This document shows positions 39,949 to 48,059 of a DNA stretch of 64,000 bases, piece by piece. The stretch is from JAGGAG01 sp964638035 (GTDB lineage Bacteria; Gemmatimonadota; Gemmatimonadetes; Gemmatimonadales; GWC2-71-9): NCBI GenBank assembly GCA_964638035.1, contig CAZWXD010000002.1:119821-183820 (forward strand). Reading direction: 5' to 3'. The notes beneath the pieces were generated by a model. That model had not been told where the DNA came from. It saw nothing but the letters and a program-made list of their open reading frames with translations, and searched no databases. Position numbers and translations under genes: made by a program. Each line of letters starts with the position of its first letter. Position 1 is the first letter of the stretch.

Positions 39949-41298
39949 TCAGTCGAGCGGCCACACAGGCGGCGGTGTTCCGGGAAACCCTGGCGGAAGC
40001 GTGCGCGGGTCGAGCGCGACGCGCTCCCCGACGATCCGGGCGACGATCGGAGGGTCGCTCAGGCGAAGCCGCAGGGCGAGGCCGTGTGCCCCGAGGGAGC
40101 CGGGCTCCAGCAGGACCAGCATGGTCGGGATCCGCGAGCCGGGGAAGGCGCCCCCGCCTGCGGTGGATTCGCCCGCAGCAAGCTTCGGGTTCCAGGCCTG
40201 GGGCAGCGCCGCGGCCAGGGCCCGGGCTCGCCCGGTCACCTGCTCCAGCGATTCCGTGAGCATCCTGAGCACCGGGATCTCCAGGCGCGCGACGTCGAGG
40301 TCGTGATAGAGCGCGAGCGTCGCCTCCATCGCGGCCAGGGTCATCTTGTCGGCCCTGAGCGCCCGTGCGAGCGGATTGGTGCGACAGGGGCCAAGCCACG
40401 CCGCCGCCCCGACCAGGCACCCGGCCTGCGGCCCGCCCAGCAGCTTGTCACCCGAGAAGAGCACCATGTCGGCACCGGCCATGACCGCATCGCGCACGCC
40501 GGGCTCCCCCTCGAGGCCCCAGGGTGCGAGGTCGAGCATGAGGCCGCTGCCCACGTCGTGCAGGTACGGGACGCCGTGCGCATGGGCCAGCGCGGCCAAC
40601 TCGGCCGGCGCCGGTGTCGCGACAAAACCGGTCTGCGCAAAGTTGCTGCGGTGCACGGTCAGGATCGCGGCGGTGTCGGGACCGATGGCGCGCCGGTAGT
40701 CCTCGAGGTGCGTGCGGTTGGTGGTCCCCACCTCGACGAGCCGCGCGCCGCCCTGCTCCAGGATCTCGGGGATGCGGAAGCTCCCGCCGATCTCGATGAG
40801 TTCGCCACGACTCAGGATCACCTCGCGATGCCGGGCCGTGGTGCTGAGGGCCAGCACCAGCGCGCCGGCCGCGTTGTTCACCACCAGGGCATCCTCGGCC
40901 CCGGCGAGCGACGCCAGCGCCTGCCGGCAGTGGTCGGCCCGGCTGCCACGCACCCCAGCGTGCAGGTCGAACTCCAGCGTGGAGTAGCCGTTCGCCACCG
41001 AGACCATGGCGTCGAGGGCCCGCTGCGCCAGCGGCGCACGACCCAGGTTGGTGTGCAGGATCGTGCCGGTGGCATTCAACACCGGCGCCAGCGATGGCGC
41101 GAGCCGTTGCGCGAGCAGCTCCGTCACCTCGGCCGCCCAGTCGCCGGGAGGCCCGGCGCGTGAACGTCGCGCCCGCTCCACCGCCTCCCGTACCGCACCA
41201 ACCACGGCGTTGCGGGGGGCAACCTGCTGGAGAGCGCTGATCCCCGGTTCGCGGAGCAGTGTATCCACGGACGGGAGCCCGCGCCGCCGGTCGTTCAC
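39949..41298 (-). CDS. selA: L-seryl-tRNA(Sec) selenium transferase
   Basis: A 449-residue PLP enzyme that converts Ser-tRNA(Sec) to Sec-tRNA(Sec). Shown are an N-terminal tRNA-binding helical part (PSVDTLLREPGISALQQ), LNATGTILHTNLGRAPL, VVNNAAGALVLAL and SRGELIEIGGSFRIPEI. The TVHRSNFAQTGF motif and the PLP lysine FSGDKLLGGPQAG follow near residue 285. Length is normal. GTG 41298 overlaps the stop of the upstream lipoprotein gene as GTGA. selB, selC and selD are not in the window, so the pathway cannot be judged complete. It is the last gene of the BON-valS-lipoprotein run. Confidence 0.93.
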   Translation of the reverse strand: MNDRRRGLPSVDTLLREPGISALQQVAPRNAVVGAVREAVERARRSRAGPPGDWAAEVTELLAQRLAPSLAPVLNATGTILHTNLGRAPLAQRALDAMVSVANGYSTLEFDLHAGVRGSRADHCRQALASLAGAEDALVVNNAAGALVLALSTTARHREVILSRGELIEIGGSFRIPEILEQGGARLVEVGTTNRTHLEDYRRAIGPDTAAILTVHRSNFAQTGFVATPAPAELAALAHAHGVPYLHDVGSGLMLDLAPWGLEGEPGVRDAVMAGADMVLFSGDKLLGGPQAGCLVGAAAWLGPCRTNPLARALRADKMTLAAMEATLALYHDLDVARLEIPVLRMLTESLEQVTGRARALAAALPQAWNPKLAAGESTAGGGAFPGSRIPTMLVLLEPGSLGAHGLALRLRLSDPPIVARIVGERVALDPRTLPPGFPGTPPPVWPLD

Positions 41299-42818
41299 CG
41301 CGTGGGAGGGGTTTCGGGCTTGGCCGGCCGCTGGAGGTCGGGCCGGCCGCCTGGGCGGTCCATGGCGGGCGGCGGCGCCTGCATCTGCAGGCGCTTGAGC
41401 AGCGTATCGACCGGCAGCGCCCGCATGGAATCCGGCAGCAATTGCCGCAGGGAGTCCAGGCGCAGCGTGTCACCGGCACGGAACGCGGAGTCGATCTCGA
41501 GCTGCAGCATGCGAAGGGTGTCTCGCGCCGTGGGCCTCGGACGCTCGGGCATGCGGAAGCCGGCACGAGCCGAGTCGGCCACCACGCCCGACGCGTTGCG
41601 GATGCCGCGCACGAGCACGGTGTAGCTCGTTCCCGGCACCAACGGCTGGCCCAGTCGCACGCTGAGCTTGTCGCTGAGTGGCGGCCGTGACGGTGGAGCG
41701 GCGCGGTCGGGGCGCTCGATGCGCGGTGCCCGGATCGAGTCGCCCGCCGCCTGGCGCGTCGTGTCCCGCCGGGCCAGTCCGGTGTCGGTTCGTGCCACCG
41801 CAGAGTCGACGCCGGGCGCGCCCGCCCGGCCCGGCGTCGCGGGCGGCGCGACGCGATAGGTGCTGTCGTGCCTGGAGGCGGTGAGGAGCGAGGCGACGGG
41901 AACGATGGTTGTGTCCGGCAAGCGCCAGACCTGCACCATCGTGGAGTCGAGCGGCTGGTCCGGCGCCAGCTTCTGGTTGAAGGGCAGCGACAGGGAGAGT
42001 GAATCGAGCACCGTCGGTGGCTGCAGGCGCGGGGGCAACGAGTCGTGCTGGAAGATCCAGAGTTCGGGCACCTCGGCCGTGGCCCCGGTGTCGGGCAGCA
42101 CGCGCACGCTGTCGAAGGCCTCCCGCCCGGAGCGCCTGCGGTCGCGGTTCTGGTCGGCGACGGCCGTGATGAGGTACGCGCCGCGGGGCAGGGGCCCGAA
42201 GGCATACGACCCGCTCGAGTCGGTGAGCGACCGGTACGGCAGGCTGTCCGGCATCAGGAGGGCTTCAAGCAGGACGGCGCGCGCGGGCTGTGCCGTGGAC
42301 CAGTCATAGACCCTGCCGCGCAGGGTGTAGTCGGGGGCGGGCGCTCCGGTGGTGAAGGTGAGGACGCTGCCCCCCGTCGCCCGATTGGTGCGCAGGTCAG
42401 TGATGCCCGGCTGCAGCTCGACACGGTACACGGTGTTGGGGCGCCATCCCTCCCGCGGGCGCACCGTGATCCGGCTCCGCTTCCACTGCACGGCCGGCAC
42501 CTTGTCTGTGGGCGACAGCAGCACCAGCCGCTCCAGGTCACCGGTGCCCAGGCCCTCGGAGGGGGTGCCTCCCTCCGACACCACCTCGTTGAAGTTGAAG
42601 CTCACCTCCCCGTCGAAGCCCGGCAGGACTGCCATGCTGTCCGGAGTGACCGACAGGAGCCTCGGCGCCTGGCGATCCACCGGGCCGCCGGGAGGCGGCT
42701 CGATGCGGGCGCAGGCGAGGGCTGGCAGGACGGACAGGGCAGCAATGGCGACGGCCCGGGGCGAGAGGCGACGGCGCGCCTCCACCGGGTGTGCGCCCGC
42801 CGCCGCGCGGCTCAGCAT
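41295..42818 (-). CDS. Ig-like (SbsA/Big_5) domain lipoprotein
   Basis: A 507-residue protein. ATG 42818 lies close to the valS stop. A lipoprotein signal ends at LPALACARIEPPPGG. The first domain (PRLLSVTPDSMAVLPGFDGEVSFNFNEVV) is the bacterial Ig-like SbsA type. A carboxypeptidase-regulatory-like domain (TLRGRVYDWSTAQPARAVLLEALL, YRSLTDSSGSYAFGPLPRGAY) follows, with a second Ig-like part and a Pro- and Arg-rich end. Such lipoproteins are common in Bacteroidota and relatives and may be surface or outer-membrane proteins. Function unknown. Confidence 0.75.
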   Translation of the reverse strand: MLSRAAAGAHPVEARRRLSPRAVAIAALSVLPALACARIEPPPGGPVDRQAPRLLSVTPDSMAVLPGFDGEVSFNFNEVVSEGGTPSEGLGTGDLERLVLLSPTDKVPAVQWKRSRITVRPREGWRPNTVYRVELQPGITDLRTNRATGGSVLTFTTGAPAPDYTLRGRVYDWSTAQPARAVLLEALLMPDSLPYRSLTDSSGSYAFGPLPRGAYLITAVADQNRDRRRSGREAFDSVRVLPDTGATAEVPELWIFQHDSLPPRLQPPTVLDSLSLSLPFNQKLAPDQPLDSTMVQVWRLPDTTIVPVASLLTASRHDSTYRVAPPATPGRAGAPGVDSAVARTDTGLARRDTTRQAAGDSIRAPRIERPDRAAPPSRPPLSDKLSVRLGQPLVPGTSYTVLVRGIRNASGVVADSARAGFRMPERPRPTARDTLRMLQLEIDSAFRAGDTLRLDSLRQLLPDSMRALPVDTLLKRLQMQAPPPAMDRPGGRPDLQRPAKPETPPTR

Positions 42819-45469
42819 CCCAGGGTCTTTCGCTTCTCCCGGAGTGCTGCGGCCTGCTCGCTCCACGAGGCCAACTTGGCGCGCTCGCCGGCTACGACCG
42901 GTGCGGGGGCGCGGGCCACGAACTGCTCGTTGGCCAGCTTCTTCTCCTGGCTGGCCACGAGCGATTCGAGCCGGGCCAGTTCCCCGCCAAGGCGTTCGCA
43001 TTCACGGGCCAGGTCGATGGCATCGCCGAAGGGGACGAACACCCCGGTCCCGTCCGTCAGCACGGCATGGGCACCGGCGCCCTCCACGGCATCGGCAAAG
43101 GCCAGGTCCGAGACCTTCGCGAGCCGCCGGATCGTCGTTGCCTCGGCGGTGAATGCCCCATGCGCGACCGAACCGGGATGCTGGATCAGCGCACGGACGG
43201 CCTTGCCCGGCGGGACGTCGTACTCGGCGCGGACCTGCCGGATGGCTCCCACCAGTTCCTGCACCAGGGCGAACCCCGCCTCGGCGTCCGGTGCCGCGGC
43301 GCGATCGTCCGCCTGGGGCCACGGGGCGGTGCAGAGCCAGGTGCCGTCCCGTCGGCCCGGGATCCGCTGCCAGAGCGCCTCGGTGATGAAGGGCATGATG
43401 GGATGCAGGAGTCGCAGGGCCACGTCGAAGGTCTTGAGCACAATGGCCCTGGCGACGTCGCCGCCCGGCACGTCACCATAGAGCCGGGGCTTGACCAGCT
43501 CGATGTACCAGTCGGCCAGGTCGGACCAGAGGAACCGGTACACCACGCCGGCGGCGTCGTTCAGGCGGAAGCGCTCGTAGGCTTCGGTGGCCTCGCGAAT
43601 GGTGGCATCGCACCGCGCGATGATCCACTGGTCGGCGAGGGTGAGGTCCTCTCGCGGCAGGTCGGCGACCCGGCGCACCGGGACCTCGCCCAGGTTGGTG
43701 AGGATGAAGCGGCCGGCGTTCCACAGCTTGTTGGCAAAGTTGCGCCCGGGCGCGAACGAGGTCTCGAGGTCCCCCGGATTCAGGATCACGTCGGTGCCGA
43801 CCGACATGCCCGAGACGAGGGTATAGCGCAGCGCGTCCGCGCCGAATCGCTCCACGACTTCGAGCGGGTCGATCCCGTTCCCCAGCGACTTGCTCATCTT
43901 GCGGTGCTGGGTGTCGCGCACGGTGCCGTGCAGGTACACCGTGTGGAAGGGCACCTCACCCATGAACTCGCAGCCCGCCATCACCATGCGGGCCACCCAG
44001 AAGAAGAGGATCTCCGGGGCCGTCACCAGGACGCTGCCGGGGTAGAACGCGGCGAGGTCGGGGGTACGGTCGGGCCAGCCCAGCGAGGAGAACGGAACCA
44101 GCCAGGAGGAGAACCAGGTGTCGAGCACGTCCTCGTCCTGCCGGAGCGCATGGCCGCAGCGGCAGGTGGCCACGTCCTCGCGGCTCACGATCGTCTCGCC
44201 GCACCCGTCGCAGTACCACACCGGGATCCGGTGGCCCCACCAGAGCTGGCGCGAGATGACCCAGTCCCGGATGTGCTCCATCCAGTGGGCGTATTCCTCC
44301 CCGCGCCGCTCCGGAATGAACCGCAGCGTCCCCTTCCGGTAGGCCCTGAGGGCGGGCTTCGCCAGCGGGGCCATGCGCACGAACCACTGGTCGCTGAGGC
44401 GTGGTTCCACCACGGTGCCGCAGCGGTAGCAGTGGCCCACGGCGTGGGTGTGCTCTGCCACCTTCTCCAGCAGGCCCAGGTGCTCGAAGGCCGCGACCAC
44501 GCGCTTGCGCGCCTCGTAGCGGTCGAGTCCCCTGAACGGCTCGGGCACGGTGTCGGCCATCCGTGCCTCGGGCGTCATCACGTCGATGGTGTGCAGGTGC
44601 TGCCGGGCGCCGATCTCGAAGTCGGTCGGGTCGTGGGCCGGGGTCACCTTCACCGCGCCGGACCCGAAGTCCGGATCCACCGCGTCGTCGGCCACGATGG
44701 GGATCTCCCGGCCCGTGAGGGGCAGGGTAAGGAGCTTGCCCACGAGGCGGCGGTAGCGCTTGTCCTTCGGGTGCACCGCCACGCCGGTGTCGCCCAGCAT
44801 TGTCTCCGGCCTGGTGGTTGCCACCGTGACGAACCCGCTGCCGTCGGCCAGGGGGTAGCGCAGGTGCCAGATCTTTCCGGCCACCTCTTCCTTCTCCGCT
44901 TCCTCGTTGGAGAGGGCTGTGAGGCAGCGCGGGCACCAGTTGATGATGTAGTTGCCGCGGTAGACCAGCCCCTTCTCGTAGAGCCGGACGAACACCTCCC
45001 GCACGGCGCGCGACATCCCCGGATCGAGGGTGAAGTAGGTGCGGCTCCAGTCACAACTGGCGCCGATGGCCCGCAACTGCTCCAGGATGGCGCCCCCGGT
45101 CTCGCGCACATGGGCCCGGATGCGCGCCTCGAACGCCTCGCGCCCGAGGTCGAACCGGGTCTTGCCCTCCTTTGCGACCAGCCGCTCCACCACGTTCTGG
45201 GTCGCGATCCCGGCGTGGTCGGTGCCGGGCAGCCAGAGCGTCGTGCGACCTCGCATGCGCTCGAACCGGACGAGCACGTCCTGCACCGTGTTGTTGAGGC
45301 CGTGGCCCACGTGGAGCACGGCCGTGACATTGGGCGGGGGCATCTGCACCACGAACCGTGGCGGCGGGCCGCCGGCCGGGGGCGTGAAGAGCCCGGCGTC
45401 GATCCAGCGCTGGTAGAGGGGTGCCTCGATGGCGGTCGGGTCGTACTGAGGGGCGAACGCGTCGGTCAT
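42812..45469 (-). CDS. valS: Valyl-tRNA synthetase
   Basis: An 885-residue class I synthetase. ATG 45469 overlaps the BON gene stop as ATGA. The order is normal. The HIGH motif is NVTAVLHVGHGLNN. The editing domain holds TTRPETMLGDTGVAVHP. Two zinc-knuckle regions (WCPRCLTALS; YCDGCGE and CRCGH) follow, then WFSSWLVPFS and the KMSKS motif RKMSKSLGNGIDP. The anticodon domain and a C-terminal coiled arm (LARECERLGGELARLESLVAS) complete it. Length is usual. The Ig lipoprotein and selA are transcribed after it. No T-box leader is visible; the upstream gap is only 98 bases. Confidence 0.97.
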   Translation of the reverse strand: MTDAFAPQYDPTAIEAPLYQRWIDAGLFTPPAGGPPPRFVVQMPPPNVTAVLHVGHGLNNTVQDVLVRFERMRGRTTLWLPGTDHAGIATQNVVERLVAKEGKTRFDLGREAFEARIRAHVRETGGAILEQLRAIGASCDWSRTYFTLDPGMSRAVREVFVRLYEKGLVYRGNYIINWCPRCLTALSNEEAEKEEVAGKIWHLRYPLADGSGFVTVATTRPETMLGDTGVAVHPKDKRYRRLVGKLLTLPLTGREIPIVADDAVDPDFGSGAVKVTPAHDPTDFEIGARQHLHTIDVMTPEARMADTVPEPFRGLDRYEARKRVVAAFEHLGLLEKVAEHTHAVGHCYRCGTVVEPRLSDQWFVRMAPLAKPALRAYRKGTLRFIPERRGEEYAHWMEHIRDWVISRQLWWGHRIPVWYCDGCGETIVSREDVATCRCGHALRQDEDVLDTWFSSWLVPFSSLGWPDRTPDLAAFYPGSVLVTAPEILFFWVARMVMAGCEFMGEVPFHTVYLHGTVRDTQHRKMSKSLGNGIDPLEVVERFGADALRYTLVSGMSVGTDVILNPGDLETSFAPGRNFANKLWNAGRFILTNLGEVPVRRVADLPREDLTLADQWIIARCDATIREATEAYERFRLNDAAGVVYRFLWSDLADWYIELVKPRLYGDVPGGDVARAIVLKTFDVALRLLHPIMPFITEALWQRIPGRRDGTWLCTAPWPQADDRAAAPDAEAGFALVQELVGAIRQVRAEYDVPPGKAVRALIQHPGSVAHGAFTAEATTIRRLAKVSDLAFADAVEGAGAHAVLTDGTGVFVPFGDAIDLARECERLGGELARLESLVASQEKKLANEQFVARAPAPVVAGERAKLASWSEQAAALREKRKTLGC

Positions 45470-45861
45470 GCGCTGTCGGTGACGGGATGTTGGTCGTCCT
45501 CGCCCCGCACGAGGATGGCATTCACCACGGCCTCGAGGCCCGCCACCCGGCGCACGGCCCGCTCGGCGGCGGCACGCTGGGGGCGGGTGTTCACCCAGCC
45601 GTGCAACTCGATGGTGCGCGCGGACACCGGCAGCACCTCGATCGTGGTACCCTGGAGGAGGGGCTCGTCCCGCAGGTGCTGCCGCGCCAGGCGAGCCAGG
45701 AAGCCCACCCGCACGGGCGCGGTGCGCCGTGGGCGCACCAGCCGCTGCACGCGCGCCGGCTGCACCGCCAGGGCCTCCGCCAGGTACAACGCCGCCACGG
45801 CGCCGAGGACGGTCCCTGCGACGGCCCAGCCCAGCATGCCACCCCATGTGCGTCGCGCCAC
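45466..45861 (-). CDS. BON-domain membrane protein
   Basis: A 131-residue protein from GTG 45861, with AAGGAG five bases upstream. A membrane segment (GGMLGWAVAGTVLGAVAALYLAE) anchors a basic stretch (RVQRLVRPRRTAPVRVGFLAR). A single BON domain follows (ILVRGEDD, with IELHGWVNTRPQRAAAERAV and AGLEAVVNAILV). BON domains bind phospholipid or periplasmic membrane surfaces. It heads the valS-lipoprotein-selA run. It is divergent from the 50-residue membrane protein and thrS across a palindromic -10-like element. Confidence 0.75.
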   Translation of the reverse strand: MARRTWGGMLGWAVAGTVLGAVAALYLAEALAVQPARVQRLVRPRRTAPVRVGFLARLARQHLRDEPLLQGTTIEVLPVSARTIELHGWVNTRPQRAAAERAVRRVAGLEAVVNAILVRGEDDQHPVTDSA

Positions 45862-45894
45862 CAGTGCTCCTTCGTGTCAAAAGCGTTGGGTCGC

Positions 45895-45905
45895 GTTAAC
45901 TTAAC
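45895..45905. promoter_or_regulatory. Palindromic -10-like element GTTAACTTAAC shared by the valS (-) and thrS (+) runs
   Basis: GTTAA-C-TTAAC is symmetric about its central C. It gives TAACTT (45897-45902) rightward and TAAGTT (45903-45898) leftward, the same core as the mce/trxA site. The BON gene GTG is about 37 bases away on one side and the 50-residue ORF about 57 on the other. Confidence 0.5.
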
Positions 45906-45959
45906 CGCCTTGCGGCAGGCCTTGCAGGCGGATTGTCCCACGCAGCGCGGGTTGGAACC

Positions 45960-46112
45960 ATGGCAGACGAGAAGGCGGACAGCGGACCGGTGGACGTGAG
46001 CCGGTGGTACGTCCTGTTCCTGGTGATCCTGGTCGGGATCGGGCTCTACCTCTGGTTCGCGCCGGGCACCGAGCCCGTGGTGCACCCGGTGCGGGTGGAG
46101 GGCGCACCGTGA
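45960..46112 (+). CDS. 50-residue single-pass membrane protein upstream of thrS
   Basis: A short ORF from ATG 45960 to the TGA at 46110-46112. A polar start (MADEKADSGPVDVSRW) leads into a strong membrane segment (YVLFLVILVGIGLYLWF) and a short tail (APGTEPVVHPVRVEGAP). Its TGA overlaps the thrS GTG as GTGA, the same coupling seen for real genes here, which is the main support. The SD-like site is weak (GGTTGG). I recognise no family. It may be a small envelope protein, or a leader peptide controlling thrS; threonine codons are not enriched. Confidence 0.6.
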   Translation: MADEKADSGPVDVSRWYVLFLVILVGIGLYLWFAPGTEPVVHPVRVEGAP

Positions 46113-48052
46113 CGGGTGGCGTGGTGGGGGCGCAGGATATCCACCTCACGCTGCCCGATGGCAGCGTGCGATCCTACCCGGCCGGCGTGACCGGCCAGGA
46201 GGTGGCGGCATCGATCGGGGCCGGCCTCGCGCGGGCAGCGGCAGCCATTCGCGTGGACGATGAGGTGCGCGACCTCATGTCGCCCATCCGTGCCGATGCC
46301 CGCATCGCCGTCCTCACCGACAAGGACCCGGCTGCACTCGCCGTGCTCCGGCACTCGGCGGCCCACGTCCTGGCCACGGCCGTCCGCGAACTCTTCCCGT
46401 CGGCAGGCATCGGCTTCGGGCCCGCCATCGACGAGGGCTTCTACTACGACTTCGAGGTGCCGCGGCCCTTCACGCCCGAGGACCTCGAGCAGGTCGAGGC
46501 GCGCATGGCCGAGGTGGCCCGCAAGGACTACCCCTTCGTGCGGGCGGAGGTGTCGCGGGCCGAGGCGAATGCGCTCTTTGCCGACGACAAGCTCAAGCTC
46601 GAGCGCATCAGCGAGCTGGGCGATGACGAGACGATCTCGACCTACACCGACGGGCCGTTCACCGACCTCTGTCGCGGACCGCACGTCCCCAGCACCGGCC
46701 GCCTCAAGCACTTCAAGCTGCTCTCGACGGCGGGAGCCTATTGGCGTGGCGACAGCCGCCGCCAGATGCTGCAGCGGATCTACGGGACTGCCTTCTTCCG
46801 GAAGGAAGACCTCGACAAGCACCTGTACCAGCTGGAGGAGGCCCGGAAGCGCGATCACCGGAAGCTGGGGAAGGAGCTGGACCTGTTCCTGTTCCATCCC
46901 TTTGCGCCCGGTGCACCGTTCTGGACCGACAAGGGCACCCGGATCTACAACCTGCTGAACCAGTTCATGCGGGAACTGCAGCACGAGGGCTACGAGGAGA
47001 TCAAGACGCCCCTCCTGTACCACAAGGGGCTCTGGGAGATCTCCGGCCACTGGGGGAAGTACCGGGAGAACATGTTCCTCGTGCTCGACAACGAGTCGGG
47101 TGAGCACGACATGTCCCTGAAGCCGATGAACTGCCCCTCGCACCACCTCTTCTATGCGACGCGGAAGCACAGTTATCGCGAGCTGCCGCTGCGGTTCGCC
47201 ACGTACGATGTCCTGCACCGCAACGAGGTGAGTGGCGCCCTGTCCGGCCTCACGCGGGTGCGGCAGTTCCAGCAGGACGATTGCCACATCTACCTGATGG
47301 AGTCGCAGATCCCCGACGAGGTGCGCCGCCTGGTGCACTTCATCCTGGCCTACTACCAGACCTTCGGGCTGACGGCCTCGCTCCGGTTCGCGACCCGGCC
47401 GCCGGTGCGGATTGGGGAGGACGCGATGTGGGACCGCGCCGAGGCGGCCCTGCGCGCGGCGCTCGAGGCCACGGGGCTGCCGTACGAGCTCAAGGAAGGC
47501 GACGGGGCGTTCTACGGGCCCAAGATCGACTTCGACGTGGCGGACTCCATTGGCCGGACCTGGCAGCTCGGCACCATCCAGCTCGACTACGCGGCGCCGG
47601 AGCGGTTTGACCTGCATTATGTGGGCGAGGACAACCACCCCCACCGGCCGGTCATCATCCACCGTGCGGTGAACGGCTCCTTCGAGCGCTTCATCGCGAT
47701 CCTCATCGAGCACTTCGCCGGGGCGTTCCCGGTGTGGCTGGCCCCCGAGCAGGTGCGCGTGCTGCCGATCAGCGACTCCCAGCGGGAGGCGGCGCACCAG
47801 GTGGCCGCCCGGCTCCGCGCCGCCGGCCTCCGGGTGGGCATCGACGACTCGCACGAAACCCTGAACTACCGGATCCGGGCCGGCGAAGTGGAGAAGGTGC
47901 CGTACATGGCCGTGATTGGGCAGCGCGAGGCGGAGAGCGACAGCCTGGCGCTCCGGGTGCGCGGAGAGGGGAAGAAGCAGGAGGTGCTGCCGGTGCAGGA
48001 CTTCCTTGCCCGGGTCACGCAGGAGGTTGCGAGCCGGGCCCTGGCACCGTGA
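46109..48052 (+). CDS. thrS: Threonyl-tRNA synthetase
   Basis: A 647-residue class II synthetase. GTG 46109 is part of GTGA and has GGAGG eight bases upstream; the upstream frame is not protein-like. It has an N-terminal TGS domain (VRSYPAGVTGQEVAASIG) and an editing domain with HSAAHVLATAVRELF and SRGPHVPSTG-like parts. The catalytic core includes MNCPSHHLFYATRKHSYRELPLR (zinc Cys/His), FRQDDCHIYL-like and EDAMWDRAEAAL. Its C-terminal anticodon domain is VRVLPISDSQREAAHQVA. Length is normal. It is divergent from the valS operon, so two synthetases share one control region. Confidence 0.96.
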   Translation: MTGGVVGAQDIHLTLPDGSVRSYPAGVTGQEVAASIGAGLARAAAAIRVDDEVRDLMSPIRADARIAVLTDKDPAALAVLRHSAAHVLATAVRELFPSAGIGFGPAIDEGFYYDFEVPRPFTPEDLEQVEARMAEVARKDYPFVRAEVSRAEANALFADDKLKLERISELGDDETISTYTDGPFTDLCRGPHVPSTGRLKHFKLLSTAGAYWRGDSRRQMLQRIYGTAFFRKEDLDKHLYQLEEARKRDHRKLGKELDLFLFHPFAPGAPFWTDKGTRIYNLLNQFMRELQHEGYEEIKTPLLYHKGLWEISGHWGKYRENMFLVLDNESGEHDMSLKPMNCPSHHLFYATRKHSYRELPLRFATYDVLHRNEVSGALSGLTRVRQFQQDDCHIYLMESQIPDEVRRLVHFILAYYQTFGLTASLRFATRPPVRIGEDAMWDRAEAALRAALEATGLPYELKEGDGAFYGPKIDFDVADSIGRTWQLGTIQLDYAAPERFDLHYVGEDNHPHRPVIIHRAVNGSFERFIAILIEHFAGAFPVWLAPEQVRVLPISDSQREAAHQVAARLRAAGLRVGIDDSHETLNYRIRAGEVEKVPYMAVIGQREAESDSLALRVRGEGKKQEVLPVQDFLARVTQEVASRALAP

Positions 48053-48059
48053 TGCACGG

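Noticed and set aside
42791..45904. A 1,037-residue open frame on the plus strand
   Set aside because: It is antisense to valS, which has all synthetase motifs. The plus frame has His/Gly/Val-rich composition typical of the mirror of a real gene.
45862..45959. T-box leader for valS or thrS
   Set aside because: The gap is 98 bases in total and holds no specifier hairpin or T-box sequence; a T-box leader needs more room.
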